NCBI GenBank assembly: GCA_963813495.1
Contig: CAWEZC010000005.1
Coordinates: 1,116,001-1,180,000, forward strand
Reading direction: 5' to 3'
Length of the DNA: 64,000 nt
Source: JACVRW01 sp963813495
Lineage (GTDB): Bacteria > Actinomycetota > Thermoleophilia > Solirubrobacterales > Thermoleophilaceae
In this document: in pieces, positions 35,058-42,968 of the stretch
Position numbering within the stretch: the stretch's first letter is position 1
Layout of the letters: the number at the start of each line of letters is the position of its first letter
Made by a program: the position numbers and the translations under genes
Notes under the pieces: model-generated
Told to the model about the DNA's origin: nothing
The model's database searches: none
Seen by the model: the letters and a program-made list of their open reading frames with translations, nothing else

Positions 35058-35840
35058 TCAGCCGAACACGATGTAGTTGTAGTTGGTGCCGCCGGGCCCG
35101 TCGGGATCCACGGGAACGCCGGTGGGATTGCAGGCCTTGAGACGTAGCGTGCCGGCCTCGGCCTCCCAGTGGAAGGACACGTTGCCGCCGTAGCCGGCGC
35201 CGGGAGTGACGGTCGACGCGCTGCCCTCGATGGTCTCCGCCCCCGGGGTGGGATCGATGATCGCGAAGTTGCAGCTGTTGGCGGCCACACCCGGGAAGTT
35301 CGCGTTTGCGCTCCCCGAGAAGCGGCCCACGTCCACCGCGTCGAGACTCCCGTTCTGCACCTCGTCACCCTGGACGGCGTTGCCCGCGAGCTCCGAGCCG
35401 TTGATCGCGCTGGAGCCGATGTCTCCGGATCCGACGCTGTTGGGCGCCACCTCGCTGCTGCCCACCGAGTTGGGGGCGAGATCGGGCGCGCCCAGGCTGT
35501 TGGCGGCCACCTTGGGCGAGGTCACGGCGTCGTTGGCCAGCTTGGCCGTCGTGACCGAGCCATCGAGTAGCTCGAAGCTGTCTTCGATCTGGGCCTGCAG
35601 CGGCCCGCTCAGGTCGACCAGCTGAACACCGCCGTTGGCGACGTCGGCAGAGCGCACGTGACCGTTCTTGATCTTCTTGGTGGTCACCGCGTTGTTCTTG
35701 ATCTGCTTGGGGCCGATCAGCAGCTTGGCCGCGTAGCTCGTACCGCCGAGGGCTACGAACAGCGCGAGACAAGCGAGGGCCAGGGCGGCGAGAGGGACCG
35801 GCGGGAAGTGAGGCCTGCGGCGAAGGATGGAGCGAGTCAT
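35058..35840 (-). CDS. Secreted repeat protein of Thermoleophilia type
   Basis: A 260-residue exported protein. The signal peptide LAALALACLALFVALGGTSYA precedes IGPKQIKNNAVTTKKIKNGHV and a run of short repeats of the N-S-V-G/A-x-D/E-L/V type (GAPDLAPNSVGSSEVAPNSV, then GSGDIGSSAINGSELAGNAV). Such approximately 8-residue repeats suggest a beta-helix or trimeric stalk. A C-terminal globular domain has two Cys (NSCNFAIID, KACNPTG). The start is ATG 35840, with AGGAGG 6 nt upstream. Frequent in Solirubrobacterales; role unknown. Confidence 0.75.
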   Translation of the reverse strand: MTRSILRRRPHFPPVPLAALALACLALFVALGGTSYAAKLLIGPKQIKNNAVTTKKIKNGHVRSADVANGGVQLVDLSGPLQAQIEDSFELLDGSVTTAKLANDAVTSPKVAANSLGAPDLAPNSVGSSEVAPNSVGSGDIGSSAINGSELAGNAVQGDEVQNGSLDAVDVGRFSGSANANFPGVAANSCNFAIIDPTPGAETIEGSASTVTPGAGYGGNVSFHWEAEAGTLRLKACNPTGVPVDPDGPGGTNYNYIVFG

Positions 35841-35942
35841 GGTGGACCTCCTCGGGTCGGTTGGGTGACTCATTGGTCCTCCAACCGGGTGGGGAGGCCC
35901 GACTTACGCTCGGGCCGAAAGGCTTGTGACGAGACGCGCTCA

Positions 35943-35971
35943 ACGGGGGGCGGGTCGACCCCGCCCCCCGT
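35943..35971 (-). terminator. Hairpin after the KDEAG repeat gene
   Basis: Stem ACGGGGGGCGGG / CCCGCCCCCCGT (12 bp, short loop), 14 bp after the stop of the minus-strand gene 35986-36549. No U-tract. Confidence 0.6.
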
Positions 35972-35985
35972 CTGTGCGCGCATCC

Positions 35986-36549
35986 CTACCGAAGGGCCGC
36001 CGCGGGACCGTGGGGGTCGGTCCGGTTGGCCTCCTCCTGGGACTGGACGACGCTGCCCTTCGAGGGGGCGATGACCGCGGCCGTTGCCGCCTCGTCCTTG
36101 GTCTCGGGGCTCGCGTAGGTACCGGAGTTCCCGATGGCCGCGGCCGTGGCCGCCTCATCCTTGGTCTCGGGCGGGCTGCCGGTCGTCGGGGCGCCCATCA
36201 ACGCGCCCACCCCGGCCTCGTCCTTGGACAGGATCTGCGGCCGCTCGGGCTTGCCGATCGCCGAGGCCACGCCGGCCTCGTCCTTGGCCGAAACGCCCTC
36301 GCCCGGCAGCGCCGGGTTACCGATCGCCGAGGCCACGCCGGCCTCGTTCTTGGCGGCCACGCCCGGTCCCGGCTGCGCCGGCGGGTCGGCCACGATCACT
36401 CTGGTGTCGGCGGGCGTCACGGACGTCCCGTCGTCATCGATCAGCGTGTAGAGACCGGTCGCGCCGGCCACTCCGATCGCGAGGGCGACCAGGGGGACCA
36501 GCAGCTTGCGGGTGCCCGGGATGGTCGTCTGACGCTCTGCGTACTGCAT
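35986..36549 (-). CDS. Membrane-anchored protein with KDEAGVASAIG repeats
   Basis: A 187-residue protein with one N-terminal helix (LLVPLVALAIGVAGATGLYTL) after a short basic start. The outer part holds five copies of a unit of about 25 residues: KNEAGVASAIG, KDEAGVASAIG, KDEAGVGALMG, KDEAATAAAIG, KDEAATAAVIA, with a degraded QEEANR end. Spacers are Pro/Gly-rich. The pattern K-D/N-E-A-x-x-A-x-A-I-G fits a short amphipathic helix. No family recognised. ATG start with AAGGAGG 8 nt upstream. Confidence 0.7.
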   Translation of the reverse strand: MQYAERQTTIPGTRKLLVPLVALAIGVAGATGLYTLIDDDGTSVTPADTRVIVADPPAQPGPGVAAKNEAGVASAIGNPALPGEGVSAKDEAGVASAIGKPERPQILSKDEAGVGALMGAPTTGSPPETKDEAATAAAIGNSGTYASPETKDEAATAAVIAPSKGSVVQSQEEANRTDPHGPAAALR

Positions 36550-36586
36550 GGGGACTACCTCCTTGGTTGCGCCGTCCGAAAACGCT

Positions 36587-37126
36587 TCAGACGGCTATTG
36601 CGACGGGGCCGGGCTCACGCATCTCGATGGAGCGGGCCTCGAAGATTTGGATCGGGGTCAGGACGCCGCGCGGGCGGCATGAGCCACGGTCGATGAGCTC
36701 GAGGGCGTCGGCGGCGGAGATGCTCCGCGCCGTGCCCTCGCTCACCAGCACCTCGCCCTCGCGGGCGAGCTCGGTCAGGCGGGCGGCGACGTTGACGGTG
36801 TTGCCGTACCAGTCGTGATCGCGCCCGATCGCCGGCCCGGTGTGCACGCCCACGCGCAGCAGCTGCGGTGAGGGCAGGGCCATCAGCTCTTCGGCCAGGC
36901 GCAGGCCGAGGCACACCAGGTTCCAGGCGTCGTTGCCGTGGATCATCACCGCGTCGCCCATCGCCTTGACGAGCTCGGCGCCGCAGTCAGCAGCGAGGGA
37001 GCGCGCCGCGCGCTGGAGCTCGAGTGCAACCTCGACCCCCGCGTCGTCGCCGCTCTCGGCCATGAAGGCGGTGAAGCCGACGAGGTCTGCGAAGAGAAAG
37101 CTGTGTGTGTCTCGTTCGGCGGCCAT
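36587..37126 (-). CDS. Class III adenylate/guanylate cyclase domain protein
   Basis: A 179-residue single-domain nucleotide cyclase. Metal-binding Asp are in FLFADLVGFTAF and KAMGDAVMI; the transition-state residues lie in YGNTVNVAARLTEL (Asn and Arg). All key residues are present, so it should be active. No membrane or sensor part. The substrate residue choice suggests ATP but is not decisive. It precedes the repeat protein gene by 37 bp on the same strand. Confidence 0.85.
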   Translation of the reverse strand: MAAERDTHSFLFADLVGFTAFMAESGDDAGVEVALELQRAARSLAADCGAELVKAMGDAVMIHGNDAWNLVCLGLRLAEELMALPSPQLLRVGVHTGPAIGRDHDWYGNTVNVAARLTELAREGEVLVSEGTARSISAADALELIDRGSCRPRGVLTPIQIFEARSIEMREPGPVAIAV

Positions 37127-37182
37127 ACCCCCTAGGCGTGACCCCAGGGGGTACGTTGTTCACAGGGCCTGAACGGCCGTGT

Positions 37183-38907
37183 TCAGCGTTCCAAGCCGGC
37201 CAGCATGCGCTCGAACACCTCGGGGCTGCGGCGGCCGATGATCGTGTCCAGATGGCCGAAGCCCTCGAACGTGTGCAGCCGGTGGCGCCTCGGCGCATGG
37301 GAGGCGAAGTGCGCGAAGCTGAGCTGCTGGCCCTCGGGCAGGAACATCCTGTTCTCGGAGCCGGCGATGAAGGTGAAGGCAGCGTCGGTCTCGGGGGCCT
37401 GGGCGACGTAGCTGGCCGGCATGCCGGGCAGCGCCTCTACCGGAACGAGATGCTTGGCCCCCACGCTCTTCACCAGCTGGTTGATGAACTTGAACGGCGC
37501 GTAGCCGAGCTCGCGGCCGAGCCAGTCGTGCACCTCGGGAGCGAGGTTGGCGTGCCGTAGCAGCACGTCGGGCCCTGTGCCGTACATGTAGCTGGCCGTC
37601 GCGCAGGTCGGGTTGCCGCAGTCCGGATCGCGGCGCACCAGCCCGGCGATGCCGGCGAAGGTGTTCGCGTGTATCGAGGGTGAGCGGATCCCCCACTGGG
37701 CGTCGGCGCCGCAGAGCACCGCGTCGGCCACGGGCAGCATCACGAGCTGCTTGATCCGCGACTTCGGCGTCACCCGTATGTGCAGCGACACGGCGCTCGA
37801 GACGACGTGCGTCACCTCGGGCAACAGCCCGGACACCGCGGCTGCGGTGAAGTTGATCGAGCCCTGGCAATGGACGATCGCCTTCAGGTTCGAGGCTCCG
37901 CTGCGTTTGAGCACCTCGTAGACCGCGGCCGGGTGGTCGTAGCGCGCCACCCGGTCGTGGGTGTATTCCCTGCCCGGGAAGTCGATCGAGCCTCTCCAGT
38001 TCTGGACCCAGACGTCGTACCCCTCGTCGAGCAGGCGCTGGGCGAGGCTCGTGCCGCTGGGCTGGCCGTAGAACAGCTGCGCGCGCACGCCGGCTCCGTG
38101 CGTGAGCATGACGGGCTGGGCCCCGTGGGGAATCTGGTCGCGGCGCAGGTGGTGGAGATTCAGGTCCACCCCATCCTGGGTCCGGTAGGGCACGATCTCG
38201 CGCTCGAGGCCGGGACGGCCGGGCACGTCATGCCACGGGATCTGCGCGTCATCGGGAGGCCGGCGGTCGCGCGGAAAGCTGGGCACTGAATCGGGGACCG
38301 GCGCGCCGGCGTAGGCGCGCGCCAGCTCGCGCAGGAACATGAACTGGAAACGGGCCACGGCCAGCGCGCTCGAGAGGCGCGAGCGGGACCGGCCGCGGAA
38401 CGAGAGCACCTCGCGCAGGACGGCGGCCGTTCCCAGGCGCACGATGCCGGTGGCCACGCGCAGGCTCTCGCTCTCCTCCTCCTCTTCGCAGTGACCCTGG
38501 TAGAGGCGGATGAACAGCGTGGTCGTGTCGCGCCACGAGTCGAAGTTGGGATCGTCTTCCACGAGCTTGAAGCCGGTCAGCGTCATCGGCCCGCCGGCCT
38601 GATCGCGCAGAAAGAGGCGGTAGCGCATCCTCAGGTGGCGAGGGTCGGGCTCACGCACGAACAGCTGGAAGCGGCCCTTCTCCACCATGAAGCGCCCACC
38701 GAGCTCGTCGCACTCGAACCAGCCCTCGGCGGACGCCTGGGCGTTGCGGTCCGCCACGAAGCGGTCGAGATCGCGGATCTTGATCGTGAGGCCCAGCTTG
38801 GCCGAGTTTCCGTCGGCCCGGCCGCGCCACAGCGACTGGTTGAAGTCGGTCTCGTTGAACGACAGCCAGCCCTTCATCTGCTCGTCGAACTGCACTCCGC
38901 GTGTCAT
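37183..38907 (-). CDS. Alpha/beta hydrolase partner of GMC oxidoreductase
   Basis: A 574-residue protein in two parts. The first 150 residues (GWLSFNETDFNQ, LGLTIKIRDLDRFVAD, YRLFLRDQAGGPMTLTGFKL) match the C2-like domain attached to cholesterol-oxidase-like GMC proteins. The rest is an alpha/beta hydrolase with PVMLTHGAG, YDVWVQNWRGS and a nucleophile elbow VHCQGSINF, where Cys rather than Ser would be the nucleophile, as in PhaC-type lipase boxes. FEGFGHLDTI holds the His. The ATG at 38907 overlaps the GMC stop by 4 bp (ATGA). In many actinobacteria these parts are fused in one chain; here they are separate. Confidence 0.75.
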   Translation of the reverse strand: MTRGVQFDEQMKGWLSFNETDFNQSLWRGRADGNSAKLGLTIKIRDLDRFVADRNAQASAEGWFECDELGGRFMVEKGRFQLFVREPDPRHLRMRYRLFLRDQAGGPMTLTGFKLVEDDPNFDSWRDTTTLFIRLYQGHCEEEEESESLRVATGIVRLGTAAVLREVLSFRGRSRSRLSSALAVARFQFMFLRELARAYAGAPVPDSVPSFPRDRRPPDDAQIPWHDVPGRPGLEREIVPYRTQDGVDLNLHHLRRDQIPHGAQPVMLTHGAGVRAQLFYGQPSGTSLAQRLLDEGYDVWVQNWRGSIDFPGREYTHDRVARYDHPAAVYEVLKRSGASNLKAIVHCQGSINFTAAAVSGLLPEVTHVVSSAVSLHIRVTPKSRIKQLVMLPVADAVLCGADAQWGIRSPSIHANTFAGIAGLVRRDPDCGNPTCATASYMYGTGPDVLLRHANLAPEVHDWLGRELGYAPFKFINQLVKSVGAKHLVPVEALPGMPASYVAQAPETDAAFTFIAGSENRMFLPEGQQLSFAHFASHAPRRHRLHTFEGFGHLDTIIGRRSPEVFERMLAGLER

Positions 38908-40613
38908 GCGGCCTCCTTTGCCCTCGCGATCATGCGCGTCGCGAAGCGATCGGCGAGAGCGGCAATCGTGAATGAGGGATTGGGGCCCACCGGCCCCGGC
39001 ATCACCGAGCCGTCGGCCACGAACAGGCCGGGCCGGCCGAAGACCTCGCCCCAGGTGTCGACCACGCCGTCGCCCGGGTCGTGCGCCATCGCGCAGCCGC
39101 CCACCGGATGCACGCATGCCGCCCGCGCTCGCTTGACCAGCAGGCGGGGTCCGAGCCTGCCGCCGAGCTCGCGGGCGACGTCGCGTGCCGTCTGCTGGCT
39201 GGCGTCGTAGAAGGACTCCGAGGCTCCGTTCGGGTCCCAGTCGAGCTCCAGGTCGTCGCCGCGCAGCCGCAGCCGGCCGCCGGGCACGTCGCAGCCAAGG
39301 GTCAGCATCACCATCATCGCCGCCGACGAACGCGCGCTGCCGAATAACCGCGCGACGTCGCCGCTCACGTGGGTCCTGCGGCGTCCGCGCAGGCGCGCCA
39401 GCGTGCGGCGGATGACCACGTCGCGCATCGCCCAGAGGTCGGCCGGCAGCTCGGGACCGTGCCAGAGCCACTCGGTGAAGGCGGGCCCACCCCCGTCCTG
39501 GATCCAGAGCTGCTTGCCGCCGACCTTGTCCTTCGGGGGCCGGGCGCTCAGCGTGATCACCGGCCCGCGGCTCGGGTCGAGGTAGCGCCAGCGGCGCCGA
39601 CGCCGGCCCGAGCCGGGCTCACGACAGTTGCGGGCCACCGACAGCGCGTCGCCGTTGCTCGAGTAGCCGCGGCCGAGTGCCCGGCTCAGGCCGGGCAGCG
39701 CCGTGCGGCTGGCCAGCAGCAGGCGATTGGAGCCGAACGTCCCCGCCGCCAGCACCACGATCTTCCCCTCGACCGTGCGTTCGAGCGCCGTGGTCGGGTC
39801 GAGCAGGTCCTCGCGGTGCTCGCCCCGGGCGCTCACGTGCTGGAGGTAGCGGACCTGGTAGCCGTGGCCGGCCGGGGCGATGGCCACCGCCTCGCAGCAG
39901 GTGCGGATCCGGGCCCCGGCCCGCTTGGCCGCGCTCAGGTAGTTGAAGTCGAGCGAGTTCTTCGCTCCCTCGTTGCAGCCCACGTCGCACTCGCCGATCA
40001 GGCGGCAGGTGTAGCGCGGGCGCTGGTGCAGGTTGTCGTCGCCGAGCAGGGGGACGCCGGGCCGGGGAGGCGCCGTGCCGTCGTCGAAGGAGATGGCCAG
40101 CGGAGGGTGCTCCACCTCGAGCCCGGCGGCCTCGGCCGCCTGCGCGAAGGCGAGCGTCTTGGGGGTCTGCGCGTACGGCTCGTGGTCCGTGGGATAGGGC
40201 TGCGGGCGCAGCACGTCCTGCACGCGGTCGTAGTGCGGCTCGAGATCGTCGCGGTCGAGCGGCCAGCCCTCGAACGTGTCGCTCGGCTTGCGCAGGATGA
40301 CGTTCGCGTAGATCAGCGAGCCGCCGCCCAGCCCGCTGGCCACGAGCGCCGTCACGTGGGAGAAGGACCAGAGGTCGAAGAGCCCGTGCAGCCCGCTGGC
40401 CGGGTCCCAGAAGTTGGTGCGCATGCCTCGCGGCGTGCGCGGAAAGGAGCCCGGTGGGTAGGGCTTCCCGCGCTCGAGTACCAGCACCTTCTCGACCCCC
40501 GCCTCGGCCAGCCGGCAGGCCGTCACCGCACCACCGAAACCGGAGCCGACCACGATGGCATCGAAGCGCTCGATGGGGGGGCCAGTGGGCGTCATTGCCC
40601 TCCTGGCCACCAT
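38904..40613 (-). CDS. GMC-family oxidoreductase (cholesterol-oxidase-like)
   Basis: FAD-dependent alcohol oxidase/dehydrogenase of 569 residues. The FAD-binding VVGSGFGGAVTACRLAEAG is near residue 22, VASGLGGGSLIYANV follows, and IVVLAAGTFGSNRLLLAS and CVHPVGGCAMAHDPGDGVVD are typical of the cholesterol-oxidase branch. A four-Cys segment CRLIGECDVGCNEGAKNS is a feature of this subfamily. ATG 40613 or ATG 40595 (AGGAGG just upstream) may be the start. No export signal. Likely substrate a sterol or other alicyclic alcohol; not provable here. Confidence 0.85.
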   Translation of the reverse strand: MVARRAMTPTGPPIERFDAIVVGSGFGGAVTACRLAEAGVEKVLVLERGKPYPPGSFPRTPRGMRTNFWDPASGLHGLFDLWSFSHVTALVASGLGGGSLIYANVILRKPSDTFEGWPLDRDDLEPHYDRVQDVLRPQPYPTDHEPYAQTPKTLAFAQAAEAAGLEVEHPPLAISFDDGTAPPRPGVPLLGDDNLHQRPRYTCRLIGECDVGCNEGAKNSLDFNYLSAAKRAGARIRTCCEAVAIAPAGHGYQVRYLQHVSARGEHREDLLDPTTALERTVEGKIVVLAAGTFGSNRLLLASRTALPGLSRALGRGYSSNGDALSVARNCREPGSGRRRRRWRYLDPSRGPVITLSARPPKDKVGGKQLWIQDGGGPAFTEWLWHGPELPADLWAMRDVVIRRTLARLRGRRRTHVSGDVARLFGSARSSAAMMVMLTLGCDVPGGRLRLRGDDLELDWDPNGASESFYDASQQTARDVARELGGRLGPRLLVKRARAACVHPVGGCAMAHDPGDGVVDTWGEVFGRPGLFVADGSVMPGPVGPNPSFTIAALADRFATRMIARAKEAA

Positions 40614-40653
40614 AGCCTTGAACCCGCCGCCGCGCGGGCATTAGTGTGGACCG

Positions 40654-41187
40654 GTGGATCGCCCTCGCTTTGGACGCTGGGGCGCGGTCACGGCGCTGAC
40701 CCCGCTACGCCGCGGCTGGTCTCCCTGGCTGCGACTCGTGTTCCTGTTCGGCCGGTCGACCAACGTCGCGGTGCGGCCGTTGATCAGATCGCGCGTGATC
40801 GCCCTGGGCCGCTGGACGCTGCTGAGGCGCAAGGGCAGGCCCCCGACGATGGTCTTCGAGACCAACTGGACCGGCTCGTGGGAGAACTACATCGCCGATT
40901 TCGGGCGCACGATGCCGTGGCAGTGGCGCTCGATCTGGGGAGGGACCGAGGGCTTCCCGGGCCCGCTGCCGACCACCGACCTGCTGCGCTGGGTCGACGT
41001 GGTCGACCGGCAGGTCGACCACTACTACACGGGCTACAGCGCCGGCGCGACCACGCAGAGCATCGTCAGGGCGCTGGAATTGCGCTCCCGCTTGGCTCGC
41101 TTCGCGCGCGACGTGGACGGGCTCGGCCCGGATGAGTTCGCACGGCGCTGGCGCCGGTTTGCGGCCGACGTGCAGGCGCTGGTGTAG
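40654..41187 (+). CDS. DyP-cassette protein 1, unknown
   Basis: A 177-residue protein without a recognised family. The N-terminus is basic; the centre holds MVFETNWTGSWENYIADFGR, then MPWQWRSIWGG and HYYTGYSAGATTQSIVRALEL. The FETNWTGSWENYIADF segment resembles FSSHFDVGVERYIAAL in the next gene, suggesting related alpha+beta domains of the dimeric-barrel type seen also in DyP peroxidases. It starts 40 bp from the divergent GMC gene and ends 3 bp before the next gene. Confidence 0.6.
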   Translation: MDRPRFGRWGAVTALTPLRRGWSPWLRLVFLFGRSTNVAVRPLIRSRVIALGRWTLLRRKGRPPTMVFETNWTGSWENYIADFGRTMPWQWRSIWGGTEGFPGPLPTTDLLRWVDVVDRQVDHYYTGYSAGATTQSIVRALELRSRLARFARDVDGLGPDEFARRWRRFAADVQALV

Positions 41188-41190
41188 CGG

Positions 41191-41658
41191 ATGGGCGACC
41201 TGGTGGTGGTTGCGCCGGTGATCCCCACGCGAGAGACCGCGCTGCGGGAGCACCTGCACCGGCTGGACGGGGGCCCACTCGCCGAGCTGCCCTACGAGAC
41301 CCACTTCGGGCGTTTCGTGATCCTGCCCGTCGACGGGCCTCAGCTGTTCTTCTCGAGCCACTTCGACGTGGGCGTGGAGCGCTACATCGCGGCGCTCGCC
41401 GAGGCCCCCGGCGCGGGCACGATCTGGTCGTTCTGCGAGTCGCCCCGCGATCTTCGTGATCCTGCGCACCTGCGCCGTTACCTCAGCCGCCACCGGGTCA
41501 AGTCGCCCTACCTGCTCTCGCTCTGGCCCGACGCTTCGGTGAGCGAGGTCAACGATGCCCTGGCTCTCCAGGGCCATTTCTCGCGCTTCATGCTGGAGGC
41601 CGCATCGCTCGAGCCGGCCGCCCTGGCCCACGCATTCCGCGAGCGCTTCCCGCGATGA
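41191..41658 (+). CDS. DyP-cassette protein 2, unknown
   Basis: A 155-residue cytoplasmic protein, no family recognised. THFGRFVILPVDGPQLFFSSHFDVGVERYI suggests a ferredoxin-like alpha+beta domain; SPYLLSLWPDASVSEVNDAL follows. It shares the F-x-x-N/H-F/W-x-G/V-x-x-E-x-Y-I pattern with the preceding gene. It is 3 bp downstream of that gene and its stop overlaps the DyP start by 4 bp (ATGA). Tight coupling implies a function together with the peroxidase. Confidence 0.65.
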   Translation: MGDLVVVAPVIPTRETALREHLHRLDGGPLAELPYETHFGRFVILPVDGPQLFFSSHFDVGVERYIAALAEAPGAGTIWSFCESPRDLRDPAHLRRYLSRHRVKSPYLLSLWPDASVSEVNDALALQGHFSRFMLEAASLEPAALAHAFRERFPR

Positions 41659-42965
41659 CGCTCGACGCTCGCGATCTCCAGGGCAACATCCTGCGCGGCT
41701 ACCACTTTCCCCACGCCGCGTTCCAGTTCGTGCAGGTGCTCGACCCGTCGGCAGGGCGGCGGCTCTTGGCCGAGCTCATCGATCCGGTGATCACCGAGGA
41801 GGAGTGGGGCGGCAAGCCTCCCTGGACGCTCAACGTGGCTGTCACGGCGACCGGACTGGAGGCGCTTGGGCTCGACCAGGCGGTGCTCGACGGATTCCCG
41901 GCGGATTTCCGCGAGGGTATGCGCAAGCGGGCGGCTGAGCTCGGCGACGTGGGGCCGAGCGCGCCGGCACACTGGGACAAACGCCTCCGTTCCGAGAGCG
42001 CCCACCTGCTGCTCGTGATCTATGCCCCGGGGGAGGGCGAGCGGGACCGCCAGCTCGCTCGTTGGAAGGCGCGCGTGGAACGCGACGAGGGTCTGCGCTG
42101 TGGCTTCGGGCAGCTCGCCGACAAGCTTCCGAGCGCGCGCGAGCACTTCGGCTTCGAGGACGGCTTCTCGCAGCCGGCGGTCGAGGGCAGCGGCCGGCCG
42201 GCCGCGGGCGAGGGTGTCCTGCGCCGCCTGGGCCGCTGGCGCGAGCTGCGGCTGGGAGAGTTCGTGCTCGGCCATCGCGACGAGGACGGCGTGGTGCCGG
42301 GACGCGACAGACCGCTTCTGCACAACGGCACCTTCATGGTCTGGCGCAAGCTCGAGCAGGACGTGGCGCTGTTTCGCCGCTGGCTGCGCGAGACCGCGGG
42401 CGGGGACCCGCACGAGGAGGAATGGCTGAAGGCGAAGATCGTGGGGCGCTGGCCCAACGGTGACTCGCTGGTGCGCTCGCCCGAGGGCCACCCGGCGGGA
42501 GGCAAGCGCAATCAGTTTCTCTACGGCGCCGACGCCGACGGGCTGCGCTGCCCGGTGGGCGCCCACGTGCGCCGGGCCAATCCGCGCGATGCGCTCGGCT
42601 TTCGCACCGACCGCACGCGGCGCCATCGCCTGCTGCGGCGCGGCATGCCCTACGGGACCGCCCTGCCGGACGGCGTGCTCGAAGGGGACGACGTCGAGCG
42701 CGGCCTGATCTTCGTGTGCCTCAACGCGAGCATCGCGCGCCAGTTCGAGCTCGTGCAATCGCACTGGCTCTACGACGGCGACGCCTTCGGCCTCGGCGGC
42801 GACCGCGACTTCCTGCTCGGCCCGGCGGATCCGGCGGGGAAGATGACCGTGCCCGGGGATCCGCCGCGCTTCCTCTCCCCCCAGGAGCAGTTCGTGCGCA
42901 CGCGCGGCGGCGAGTACCTGTTCGTGCCGGGGATGAGGGCGCTGGCAACGCTGGCGGCCGGCTAG
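41655..42965 (+). CDS. DyP-type heme peroxidase
   Basis: Dye-decolorising peroxidase that oxidises substrates with hydrogen peroxide through heme. The signature GFEDG with FSQPAVEG (catalytic distal Asp) is near residue 170. The proximal heme ligand region GAHVRRANPRDAL is near residue 308, and the C-terminal FLSPQEQFVRTRGGEYLFVPG closes the fold. Length 436 residues; N-terminal DLQGNILRGYHFPHAAFQFVQV is typical of the DyP class found in actinobacteria and fungi. No Tat signal or encapsulin targeting tail is seen, so it is probably cytoplasmic. Confidence 0.92.
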   Translation: MTLDARDLQGNILRGYHFPHAAFQFVQVLDPSAGRRLLAELIDPVITEEEWGGKPPWTLNVAVTATGLEALGLDQAVLDGFPADFREGMRKRAAELGDVGPSAPAHWDKRLRSESAHLLLVIYAPGEGERDRQLARWKARVERDEGLRCGFGQLADKLPSAREHFGFEDGFSQPAVEGSGRPAAGEGVLRRLGRWRELRLGEFVLGHRDEDGVVPGRDRPLLHNGTFMVWRKLEQDVALFRRWLRETAGGDPHEEEWLKAKIVGRWPNGDSLVRSPEGHPAGGKRNQFLYGADADGLRCPVGAHVRRANPRDALGFRTDRTRRHRLLRRGMPYGTALPDGVLEGDDVERGLIFVCLNASIARQFELVQSHWLYDGDAFGLGGDRDFLLGPADPAGKMTVPGDPPRFLSPQEQFVRTRGGEYLFVPGMRALATLAAG

Positions 42966-42968
42966 GTC

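Noticed and set aside
36080..36380. Repeated segment considered as a CRISPR-like array
   Set aside because: The periodicity is a coding repeat of the KDEAG protein; there are no regular unique spacers and no cas genes nearby.
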